From contig JASJOG010000168.1 of assembly GCA_030142905.1 (NCBI GenBank), positions 587,501-651,500 on the forward strand: a stretch of DNA of 64,000 nt. The letters are read 5' to 3'. Every line of letters begins with the position of its first letter. The first letter of the stretch is position 1. This document shows positions 32,606 through 44,700 of the stretch, piece by piece. The DNA is from Heliopora coerulea. Taxonomy: Eukaryota; Cnidaria; Anthozoa; Scleralcyonacea; Helioporidae. Made by a program: the position numbers and the translations under genes. The notes under the pieces are model-generated. The model saw only the letters and a program-made list of their open reading frames with translations, did no database searches and was not told the origin of the DNA.

Positions 32606-34992
32606 TTAACTTTCTTTAGTTTTAGTTCCATTCAGTATTTTGATTTTCCAGTTTTCATAGTCAGTGTCTCTCTTTTCATTTCGATCTGTTTCTGTCATTC
32701 TTGTTCTCTTGCTTTCCTGGTCTTCTTTGAAAATGTTTTTTTTATTAAAAATAAGAAAGGTTGATAATATAATTAAAAGATAGAAATCAACATTGACCAG
32801 AAATATACTGCCAGATTTTGGAAGAAACTGCCTAGACCACGTGGGCACTAGAGAGACCAGTGGCTCTCTCATCCACAATCTTCCATGTTATTTCTCCAAA
32901 ATGTACCATGTAAATGGCCTGGTAAGGGGAATTTTAAAGTTTCAACCTTTCCCTTCTAAATGCCTCACTGTTTCATACAAAAATAAACTGCCATTAGTCA
33001 AAGTAAAATTATGAAGCCACCTTGGGAGGGAAATTTGCAACAATTCCACAAGAACAAGTTTTTACTAGTGTAAACTACAGTGAAATATTGTCTCTACGCT
33101 TGGCCTACCATTGTCCCCTAGTTTCTCTTCAAGGCTATTTTCCAACCAACTGTAAGGTCTTTTAGAGTGTTTTTCTTTTGTTTTACCTACAAGTTGAAAA
33201 AAAAAAGCCAATTACTTATGCTGACATTGCCTTCACTTCTTTCCACAGGATTGCACTTGTCTGGCACAATGGCACATATTTTCAAATACATGTCACTGGT
33301 ATGAATGTTTTGGCAGTAAAGTACATGTGATATTATCCCTAGCTAGTACTTAAACATAAATTTATGAAGACAGCATATGCAAGACTACTCATAATGAATT
33401 GCATCAACATTTTCTGGTTTTCAAGTGAAGTGGCCATCCTGAAAAATTATAACTAGATAAGGACCTGGACACCGGAACATTATACAGCTATGCTTTTAAG
33501 GCTACCAGCCATGGGAATGGCAACATTTCAATTGCACACAAACCCTACTTATACAGCCATAATGCCACTGTTGCTATCATAGTATTTACAAATATTGCAT
33601 ACCGTCTCACTGAAAACAATCTACGTACCAGGCATTTTTTCCAATACAACTTCCATTTGCTTGCAGACTTTATCAAACATTGTTCTTCTCACATTGAGTT
33701 GGCTGACCAACTTGGTTTTGTCCATTCTAACCTTTTGATTTCTAGGCAAGTTGAGGAACGGAAGGCAATTACATTAGTTAATGTACTACATTCACTGGAT
33801 CCTGAAAATTAAGTAAGGCCATGGGAGAGAACAATGCAGTTGACAACGTCAACAGTCTAGTCTAGACAAACCTAGGTGCTTCCACCTCCTTGTAAAAAAC
33901 ATGCAAGCTGTGTTAGAATAGCTACTGAAACATTTATGGATACCGTAAATTAATATACTCTGCACTCATTTATACATGTACCTGCAAACAACATAAAGTG
34001 ATGATGCTGCAAATATTGGTTGGTTAAGGTCAATGGCTCCTCTATGGCTTTCTCTATACCTAAAGAAAAAGGATATTTAGGACGGTTTGTTAGAAACTAG
34101 GGTCTAGTGACAAGAGCCTATAGAAATATGACCACAAAATGAAATGTACAGATATATTAATAGTGTAGTAATAGATTGTCAGCATTTGCTGTCTCCATGC
34201 TATTGCCTGAGTTTAAGATGATGCAAAATGCTAACATGAAATTGATAATGGGTACATATTTGGAGATATTTTGGTAAAGAAATTGTGATTAAGAAAGTTA
34301 TTTGATAAGCTCTGAACGTGCCATTGGGTGTAATAATTACAACAGCTTTTGGGTTTTCTTTTTTCTACCGAACCAATAGCTTAACGTGCTGAGGTTGTGC
34401 TTCAATTTGGATCAAAGAGGCCAAATGCCCACTTTTCCTTCCTGTTAATTCTCTGTGGCTGTCTGGTTGATATGTAGACCTAACAGTACTATCAAGAGAG
34501 GTGAAACGCCTGATGTTTGAATTCGACCAACCTTTTCAGAACTTGCTCAGCGAGTGTCACAGAACTAACACATCCAAATTGAACTGCCAGTTCTCTGATC
34601 GACATCTGCTTTTGTCTTCCAAGAATACCTTCAATAGCCTTGTAGGCATTCAAGTATAACTTCTGTGGCATTCCAGATAATTTGATAGCTGTCACCTTTG
34701 AATAAAAGAGAGAATGTAAATGTATATGTATCAGTGGATCTCGAGAAAAAGGAACTCATTATTTGCCCCAGACAGTTCGCACCTTGTCTGTGGACTGGCC
34801 ACACGAAAGAGCAGCGATCTCCAAGCATATCACAGACGTACACGATCCACTCAAGTTCAACGAAGCTAAACTACCAGATCCACAGCGAACGTTAACAATG
34901 CGAAGAAATTCTAAGGCCTTTTGAATCGCTTCTTTGGAGCTGATATTTAGCTTTCTTCCAAGATGAACTAACATCGGATTTTCCATAAGCAT
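32606..34992 (-). CDS. ORC6: Origin recognition complex subunit 6
   Basis: ORC6 helps load the MCM helicase at replication origins. Six exons on the minus strand: 34992-34783, 34695-34532, 34059-33982, 33741-33629, 33186-33109, 32724-32606, phases consistent, 253 aa (human 252 as I recall). Two TFIIB-like cyclin folds are suggested: LGRKLNISSKEAIQKALEFL..SVICLEIAALS, and IKLSGMPQKLYLNAYKAIEG..SIRELAVQFGC. A third helical block contains IDLNQPIFAASSLYVVC and RRTMFDKVCKQME. The C-terminal DYENWKIKIL matches the ORC3-binding motif of human ORC6 (YEEWKRKIL), whose Tyr is altered in Meier-Gorlin syndrome. Exon 5 (basic linker) is the least conserved, and its boundaries rest on splice phase. The gene is head to head with CUL5. 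The start may be Met1 or Met3. Confidence 0.94.
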
Positions 34993-35704
34993 TTATCAAG
35001 GAAGAGCCAAAACGACAAATGATCCTATAGAAATATCTGAGAGTTAAATTGTTTTGTTAGTTCGTTTACCCAACGCATCAATTGTTTATCCAGATAGATT
35101 TCCCGCCAAACCGCGCCAATTCAAAGCTTGGAACATTTTTACGTTTTGGCTTCCCCCCTGCTGGGGATCTAGAACCCAACTTGGCGCAAAAATGAGGTTT
35201 TTAGTTGTCAACAAACCACTTATAAATAGTATGAATGAAATGGCAATTTGCATTTTGACTGTAAGAAAATGGAAACTCAGTGTCTTACGGTAAAGTTTAT
35301 TTGATGTCAACCGCTTTGGGAATGTTTTACATTTTTACATGCCTCCAGGTTTTGCGGATATTCGTCAGTTAATAATGCTCGGAACATCTTTATATGGTAT
35401 AGAAATCAAAGAAAATTTTGAAGACAGGACACAAGCAGATCATGTGGTTCCCCCCGTGATACTCAAAATTTTTGGGACCGCAGTTTACCGGGGGCTTGGA
35501 TCGAGCTTGTTTTCATCGGACAAAAATTTCGGACAAACGTGTTTGCAGTAACGGAGAAGCTGATTGGCTAAGAGTGGAAATACCTTTAAGACAGCTCCTC
35601 TGATTGGTCCCTTAATTTATTTCCAAAGGAAGTTAGTAAATCGTGCAATTCCTTTTCTTGTGGACTGTCGATGGTCTTTTATTCACCCTAAATAACAACA
35701 AAAC
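34993..35704. promoter_or_regulatory. Bidirectional promoter region ORC6/CUL5 with E2F-type sites
   Basis: About 710 bases lie between the two divergent starts. TTTCCCGCCAAA at 35099-35110 fits the canonical E2F consensus and is followed by a CCAAT box at 35116-35120. A second E2F-like site, TTGGCGCAAA, is at 35181-35190. Both sites lie 105-200 bases upstream of the ORC6 start codon, which suits a G1/S-regulated replication gene. Factor binding is inference. Confidence 0.6.
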
Positions 35705-38700
35705 ATGAGCACTCTTTTGCTAACCAAAAAGGAACAGACTAAGGAACAGTTCGCCGGAAAATGGCCGGACATGCGACCAATAGTTGTCAAAATATTAAAA
35801 CAAAAAGGAGTGACGAAAGGAGAATGGCAAGACCTATTTTGGTAAGCATAACTAAAATACTTAACTTATTTTAACGGTCAACCTGAATTGCTTGAAAATA
35901 TTTTGGACAGGAAAATAATTGAAAAGCTTATTCAAGTGGCTTTATATTTGATGTCCTACAGATATTTTATGGTATTTCTGGTGTGATACAAACAGAACGC
36001 TTCAACACGTAGATTTAATACTTAGTCATCAAAAACACATGGTGGTTGTCCTGTAAATAATTAATAAAGTTTTTAATCATTTTTTTCTGTTTTTCTAACG
36101 TGTTGTAAAGTCAGAAAATTTTTCCAAACTCCAAATAAGGATTATAGCCAAAGTCTGGTGATAAGGTGTTCTGTTAATTATTGAATTACCAGGACATTAT
36201 TGGAGACCAAAATACCATCAACCTTGATCCAGTGGGCAGTGGGCTATGGTTCCAGCATAAGGTTCTGTACATTTAGGATTCTTCAAGCATGTTTTTTCAG
36301 TATTTCTATTCACAGGATGTACAATTATGGCTATTATGGCTTATACTCAAGGCTGTAAACCTTACCCTTGACCTTTTCAAGGCTGAGACATCTTCCTTTA
36401 GCATCTAAAATCGTCTGGCATTAGTCAGAGTAAAATTAAAAGGTCTGATACAGACCAAAAAGAGTTAACTGGAGTTATTCTTAACCCTTTCCAGTCCAAT
36501 ACATCTTGCCTTGATGAGCGAAATTGCTATGTGTCAGCCAGAGTAAGACTAACAGCCATCTCCTTAACCTATTAAGGGGCAAGGCACACTATAATATTTT
36601 ACTCTGGCTAATGCCAGATGATCTTACTCGATAATGGGATGAACCCTGCCCTTCATGAGTAAGCCTTAATCCTAATCCTAATCCTAATCCAAACAAGTTT
36701 TCTTCACTTTGTGATCAAACTAACATTTACTTGATTTCTTTTTTCAAGGGATGTTCATAAAGTGACAAACTGGGATGATAAAGGTATTCCAAAGATTTTT
36801 GAAGCATTAAGATTTGAGGTGACTGCATACATCTCTGATATTCAAAGGGTGAGAAATTTATTCCTTGACAAAACTTTGCATTTTATTGTGACATGCTTTT
36901 TTATGTCTGTTGTAGCAGTACCTTGGGCCAGCATTGCATTGCAGGGTGTAGGATTTGAGGCAAGCAACTAATTATTGCAGTAGGATCTCCTGGTTCACTT
37001 TTGTAAATTCATAATATAAAGTTAACCCTCTCAGGGGTAAGGGTGAAATTTAGAACTTTATTCTGGTTAATGCCAGACAATTTTACTTAACCTGGTGGGG
37101 CACCTGTTCCTCCATGGGTTATCATTAATTTTAGCTCTGGAGAATAAATTTAGTTGAAGTGGTTTTACTTTATAGTTATAACAATTTTATGCAGTTGTAA
37201 TAATTTTTATTTTGCAGAGAATAATGAAGGAGGACGATGATTTAGTTCTGTTAAAAACTTATATTCGGGAATGGAGTAAGTTTTTTGCCCAGTGTCAGTA
37301 TATTGCCCAGCCATTCAGAGCCCTTGAAATGCGACCAACTAAAAATAACAGTGGTAAAAAGGCTAAAACCACATCAGAGACCAGCTCAATTAAAAAGGTA
37401 AGAAAATGCTCCTACATTTGGGTCTGATTGCATATGTTAAAGACCAATGTTAGAGATTAGACTTGTGATGTTTTGAAGGTAATCCACATCTCTTAAGAGC
37501 ATTTTCTCACATATCTGGGAGGTCCCATCCCCACTGTACAATTGTTGGATGAAATTGTTCACCCTGGCCCCTCTGATTATCCTTTAAAAGAGTAATACCT
37601 GCATTTGGTTTGTTAGTGAATGCTGTAATATGTCTCAAAGGTTATGGTAACTGAATCATACATTGTACTATGTACGACTTTTTTTCAGCAGTAAACAATC
37701 CATTATTGTAGTTATATTATTTTCTTAATTACCAATGAGGCTGGGATTTGATTCTGGCTTTATGCAGTTATCTGATTAGAATTACCTTGGTCACATGTGA
37801 GAAGAGTGTTGTCCAGTTTGACACTACCAATCTCTGCAGGTTTTCTCTGGGTACTCTGTTTTCTTCCTGTAGTAACACTGGACCCATGAGGGGTGGCCCT
37901 TAATTGACCTCTGGAGAGAACAGCTTACCTAGCTGATAGGGTTATCCAGTATATATAAAAACACTTTACTTTATTTGATGTTATAGTAAACATACAAATA
38001 ACTTATTTTAGTTACTGTTGTCATTGGTTTTCTGGAAAGTTCTCAGAACCATTGGAAACCTAATATGATCATACAAACATTTTTGGAGTTCTTTTTGGGA
38101 ACTTTCCAGTATTGCCAATCACTGTGGTAAACGTGTTTTTCAAAGCTAGTTATATTTCCTTTTTGTCACTAGTAAAAATCAAGATTTTGAAGTTAAATTC
38201 CCCTATATTTTTCAGCTGATGTTAGACACGTGGAATGATGTGATTTTCTCAAATATCAACCACAAGTTACAATCTTCTGCTATGAAACTGGTCCATGGTG
38301 AAAGAACTGGGGAATCCTTTGATTCTCAGTTGGTCATTGGAGTACGAGAATCCTATGGTAAGGTGGAAGAAATTAATTGTGTTCAATGTACTGGTATCTT
38401 GAGATTGAAAAACTCATAATGGTTGTTTTTATCCTCCTTCCCTCTTTTTATCTCCATTTCTTTCTTCATTTTCTTTCCCTTTCCCCTTCTTTTAACCAAC
38501 CTAACTTCCTAATTTCACCTTTTCCTTCCTTCCTTCATTCCTTCTTTCTTTCTTTCCTTCCTTTCTCCCTTCCTCCCTCCCTTCCTTCTTTCCTTCCTTC
38601 CTTCTTTCCTTCCTTCCTTCCTTCTTTCCTTCTTTCCTTCTTTCCTTCTTTCCTTCTTTCCTTCTTTCCTTCCTTCCTTCCTTCCTTCCTTCCTTCCTTC

Positions 38701-41700
38701 CTTCCTTCCTTCCTTTCTTCCTTCCTTCCTTCCTTCTGTCCTTCCTTCTGTCCTTCCTTCCTTCCTTCCTTCCTTCCTTCCCTTCTTCCTTTCTTCCTTT
38801 CTTCCTTCCTTCCTTCCTTCCTTCCTTCCTTCCTTCCTTCCTTCCTTCCTTCTTTCCTTCATCCTTTCTTTCCTTCCTTTCTTTCCTCCTTTCATCTCTT
38901 TCCTCCTTTTTCCTTTGATATTAAAACCTTACCCTTATCATAAACCTTTATGTTTAACCTCTTGCCTTTAACATCTTTTTTGACTTGTTTTTTTGGCACT
39001 TTAGTCGTTTTTCTCCATTTCTTCACTTTGTAAAATGTGTCAATATTATTAACCTACTTACTCCCATCCCTTGCAGTAAACCTGTGCTCGAACGAGCAAG
39101 ACAGATTACGAATCTACCGCGAAAACTTTGAGAAGTGCTACCTAAATGCCACCAGACAGTTTTACTCAAATGTTGCATCTTCCTATCTGGAGGAAAATGG
39201 CGTGGAAAAATACATGAATTACGTAAGCAATTAGTGTTCCTTTTATTTGTACTTGATTCCTGGAACATGGTAATCATAACTAAGTTTTGTACCTCAAGCT
39301 GAAACCAAATAGTAAGCCTGTAACTATGGTATTTTTCTCCCTATCTGAAAACTTGGAATCCTTATGGTGAACCCTTGTGAAACTGCCAAGACTTTGAAAC
39401 GGATTCCTGTAAACTTATCGATTTTCCCGTGATAAGCCTACACTGCTAAGGTCTACTAGAAAAGTTCACTTAAATGGGATTCAAACTCGCATCTTCAAGT
39501 TGCCGGACCACTGCTGTAGCAGTTGAGCTGTCGAGTCAACTGGGAACAGTGATCAGTTTACACGACTCGAACTCTTGTCCTAAACCCATCTTGTGAGAGC
39601 GTTAGCATTATTTATGTACATTTTATAAGAGTCTTTCTGGTCTTAACTTAACCTTATCTGAGGTAAGACCGCGTCTTAAGCAAAGGCGCGTCTTATTTTC
39701 ATTCGCAGTATCCCCTCAGGCCTGCCCAGTGCTAACGTTTTCCCAGAGGTCAAACTTGACTGTCGATGATTCAGTAAGCTATCATTTCAAGGCAGAAGGT
39801 CGAAAACATCGTGTCATTTTTCGCAAGAATAATCACAACAACTGACTAGATACAGTTTGTTTTTACATGTGACATGAAGTGAAGAGCCCATCATCTTTCT
39901 TGGCTAAATCAATAACAAGTTTTCATAGTTTGTACAATATGTGTGTGTTCATCCGTAAAAATTTCCCGACAGATAGTTAATTTTTCCCCCCACAGGGGGG
40001 CTAAGGTTCTTCGATGGGGTGGCTGTAGCTCCCACTGCCCCCCCTCAGGCGCCACCACCGGTTCTTTATTGTCTTGATATGTGGTTTGAGTTTGGTTCTT
40101 GTCTCTCTGGCAGTTAGTTTAGTATCCAGAGAACGAACCCCTGGCCGCGCAGCCGTGAAGTTCATAAATCAAGGATTGATCGCTGATCTTGTGTTGTCTT
40201 TCAGGCTCATTGTAAATTACGCGAAGAAGAACATCGCTCACAGAGGTATCTTGAAACTTCGAAAGAATGTGATTCTTGTAAGAAGGTGAATTGTTACTTC
40301 GATGAGTTTGTAGTTAACACCATGTGGCATTGTAAACATCCAAGGCTTCGTCCCACAGACTTTGATAATGTCCCACAGGGACATTATCAAAGCATCAAGG
40401 CCAATGTTTAACTTGCGACACTTTAGTGACTAAAATAACGGCAATTCTTACACAAAGATTGGAGTTTTTACTGATTTAATTTAACATTAACATCCCATTC
40501 ATACAAACATTCAAAGAAAAAGTTTTAATATTACTTAAATCTTTCGCGTTAAACCAACACAATGACTCGTCACATTGACTCCCCCATTCAGATATCTTGC
40601 TGTGAGTGATAAAAGTGATAGATTACAATTGTTTTTGGTTTTTTGTTAGTTAACTCAGGTGAGTGTTGATGTTCTTGTGAGTGATGTTAAGGAGTGCATC
40701 TTGGAGGAATGTCCTGGAATGATTGCTGCAAACGAGACGGAAAGTAAGTGTCATGTTGTTGCGCCTCTCAGGTTTTAAATCCCTGGTTATTGTTGTTGTT
40801 AAAGATGGTGTTGATGTTGGTGTTGGTGCTGTTGGTGTTGGTGCTGTTGGTGGTGTTGGCGCTGGTGCTGGTGTTGGTGTTGGTGTTGGCATTGGTATTG
40901 GTGTTGGTGTTGGTGTTGGTATTGGTATTGGTGTTTGTGTTTGTGTTGGTGCAGGTGTAGGTCCTGGACTTTGTGTTGGTGTTGGTGCTGGTGTTAATAC
41001 TTGCGTTGTGCTGGGGTTGGGTTTGGTGACGGTGTTGGAGTTGGTGTTGGTGTTGGGGATGGTGTTGGTGTTAGTGCTGGTGCTGGTGCTGGTGCGGGTG
41101 TTGGGGCTGGGGCTGGTGTTGCTGGTAGTGATGTGGGTAGAACTGGTGCTCGTTTTGGTGCTGGTGTTGATATTGGTGTTGGTCCTTGTGTTGGTGTTGG
41201 TCCTTGTGTTGGTGTTGGTCCTTGTGTTGGTGTTGGTCCTTGTGTTGGTGTTGGTCCTTGTGTTGGTGTTGGTCCTTGTGTTGGTGTTGGTGTTGGTCCT
41301 TGTGTTGGTGTTGGTGTTGGTCCTTGTGTTGGTGTTGGTCCTTGTGTTGGTGTTGGTGTTGGTCCTTGTGTTGGTCCTTGTGTTGGTGTTGGTGTTGGTC
41401 CTTGTGTTGGTGTTGGTGTTGGTGTGAGTACTAGTGTTGGTGGTGGAGATTGTGTTGATGTTGTGTGTTCCTGTTGTTGCAGTTGCTCGTAGTGGTGATG
41501 ATGATGTTACTGTTGTTCTTACTGTTCCTGATGCAGTTATGGCTGCTGCTTACATTAATGGTGCAGGTACTACGTACTTGCTACCGTTGTCTCTAGTTGC
41601 TGCTATTTTGACAGAACGGTGCTATTTGCTTCTCTAACACCATGGTTACGGGACGTTTTTTATTTTTTAATTTTTCAGGGTTGTTAAAAATGTTTCATTT

Positions 41701-44700
41701 AATGGACAGAGTTCCTGATGGGGTCCAACCAATGATCCAATACTTAGAAAATCACGTGGTAACGACTGGATTGGCGGACATGATCGGTGCAGCTGCTACG
41801 ATTGCAACAGTAAGGATATTACCTTGAAGACATAAGTAACCCATCGCCATCTAAGTCCTTGCTTCTCAACAGTTCTAGCGTCTCACTGGTTATTCAAAAA
41901 TTTATACACTTGGTTTCCCGTCAGTGGTTCAGTACACTTGCCAAACTTGGCGACCTTGATGACTTCCATGAATATTGTAGTAGGTTATCATGTAACAGTA
42001 ATGAAAACTGCTAATGAATTTTAAAATGGGGGGAATTCTTTTTGCTTAATGTTAACATATATTAATCCGCGTCTTCTACAGCTGCTTACTCTGAAAAGGT
42101 TCTCAATTACTGACGTCAATTGAACCCCTACGCGTCTGATTTCCAGTGAGAGACTCAAGCTATTTGAGCTACGCGGATTTACGGTGGTTGGTGAGAATGT
42201 CCAGCAACGAATTCAGAATGGCCACTTAGCATCAGATTGAAATTTTTCTTGTCTTTTTCCTCTTTCTTAGGACTCGGAGAAATACGTCGACCAACTGTTG
42301 ATGCTTTTTAACCGCTACAGTCTCTTGGTGAAGGAAGCCTTCAATGATGATCCACGTTTCCTCACGGCCCGCGACAAAGCCTTTAAGAAAGTCTTGAACG
42401 ATACTTCAATTTTTAACCTCGAATTGCCGATAAACATTAAATGGTAAGTAATCAGGAGTAGATTTACCAGTGTTTGTAAAGAAACCAAGTTGGACAAATA
42501 CTACGATACGACGTTTGATTTTGCGAAGTTTTACATCAAACTTGAGAAAAAAGTTTCCATACACCGAGAAGAGTGTTTAAAAAACGAGGCAAAACATAGT
42601 TTTTTACCCGACTTTGAGGGGTTATTAGGATGAATGATGGAACACTCATTCAACTGCTTAATCTAACTTCTCAAAGAAATCCATATTTGGGTGGAAAATA
42701 AAGCTTTGATTTACACTGGATATTAAAATGTCGCATTCAAACACTTGAAAGTTTATTTACACTTAATATAGACTCCATTTTATGCGATCGAGTTCAAATG
42801 CCTAATATTCCTTGAATACACCTTCCACTTCATTGGCATTGCCACCTCTATTGATGCAAGGTGAAAGCTTCCGCTATTTGTTTTTTAGCCCAGCAGGCGG
42901 GAAGACGATAGCTGAGTCAAAATGCCCAGAGCTTTTAGCGAATTTCTGTGACATGCTGTTGAGGAAGAGTCCCTACAGCAAGAAACTGACTTCCGACGAG
43001 ATCGAAGCCAAGTTGAAAGATGTTGTAAGTTTTCTTCTGTAAGACATCATTAACTAGGAACTACTGCCAATGTTGCCAGGAGCACCTGGGAAAAGATAGA
43101 CGTTCTTACTCCAGAAAACTAATTTGGAGACAATGTCCTTAAGTATCTCGTTATATATAACAGAGAACTGCGTTGGCTGTTTTGAACGAAATGGAAACAC
43201 CTTAAAGCTAGCACTCTACCTATTCAGGGAGTTGATTTTTTATATTTTGGTTAATGAATTATTGTTCATGTATTTTAAATGTTATGTTTCAACTCCTTTA
43301 CTTTGCAGCTTTTGGTGTTAAAGTATGTCGACAACAAAGATGTGTTTATGAGGTAAGCTTGTACCGGACTAAGAAAAAACTCCTGGTTATGTTAATTCCC
43401 AGTCCTGACAATCTGAATCGAATGGTTCATCATTTTATCGATCATGTCTCATATCTAACTCTTGTGGTGATTAACTGACAAAGCCTTATAATGTCGATGA
43501 TTGTAATCATTCTGGATATCTTTTTAGATATCATAAAGCTCATTTAACCAGACGCCTCATCTTAGATTGTTCCACCGACAATGACCTGGAAGAAAATATG
43601 GTGGAATGGCTGAGGGTATGTCCCTTAGTGCCGGTTGACGTTGGCTTCTCACAGCGGAGTCTCGGTGTTGAGTTAGTTCAAGGTTGTCCTTCAGTTTGGA
43701 ATGCCTTGGCTAGATGCGATTAACGTAGTTTTGCTTGGGTTTGTAGTTGGTTCAGAACTGTGGTCAAGAAAAGAATTATGAAAAGCTTGTAGAAGTGGCA
43801 TTCTTACTGTTCAATTTCCCTTTGGAGTTAGTTTAATAATGTTGTTAAGATTAGGCTTTTCTTTGTCAAATACTTTCACTGTAAACCGTTAGTCTCCTTT
43901 GATAGGTTATTTTTGAATTGCGGTTTTCTATCGTTCAAAAAGCTGACTCATTGGCAAACACTTGCTGAAGTTTGTTTTTTTATAAGAGGGGGTGCGGTGG
44001 GGACCGCAGTATGATAATTGGGAGCGATGAATACCGTACAAATTAATGAAGGAATGTGCAAACTACATCAAGGAATCCAAATATCATTTTGTATAATTCT
44101 GGATGGGTCTAGTTCACATTAAATAAGCCCCGATTCTTTGTTTCCAAGGTTTAGAAAGTCTGAATTTCTTCATCTATGGAAGTAATTATGTCCTGAACAT
44201 TTCAGATTATTGGGAATGGCAGTTCAGATTATAGAGTAGTTTAATGGGTTGGCGTTCCCTTCTCTCTTTCTTAGTATTCGCCATTGCGAGGACTTGCTAA
44301 AGCATTTTTTTCCACCTATTATTTCCAGGATGTAGGAATGCCAGCTGACTATATAAATAAACTGGCCAGAATGTTTCAAGATATTAAAGTCAGCGAGGAC
44401 CTTAACCAGGCTTTCAAAGAAACGTACAGAACTCGCTCTCCAATGGCTGGTAAGATGCTGTGTGTATGCCATTCTTCGAAAAATAAAATATAGAATGGAC
44501 GTGGTATATTGTATATTGTACATTATACAATGTATATTATGTATATTATGTATATGATGTGTTGCATATTACATATCACACGACTGGTAGTATATTTCTA
44601 TATTGTACATTATACAGTGTATAGTATGTATATTGTGTGTTTTATATAACATATCACATGACCGCTCTATTGTTTAGATTCCGTTGCAATCAAAATATTA

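Noticed and set aside
38377..38943. Open frames of Phe-Leu-Pro-Ser and Lys-Glu-Gly-Arg repeats on either strand
   Set aside because: Produced by the CTTC microsatellite within CUL5 intron 4.
40723..41492. Long plus-strand frames rich in Val/Leu/Gly over the GGTGTT array
   Set aside because: Low-complexity intron sequence of CUL5; a real exon (40650-40743) ends at a consensus donor just as the array begins.
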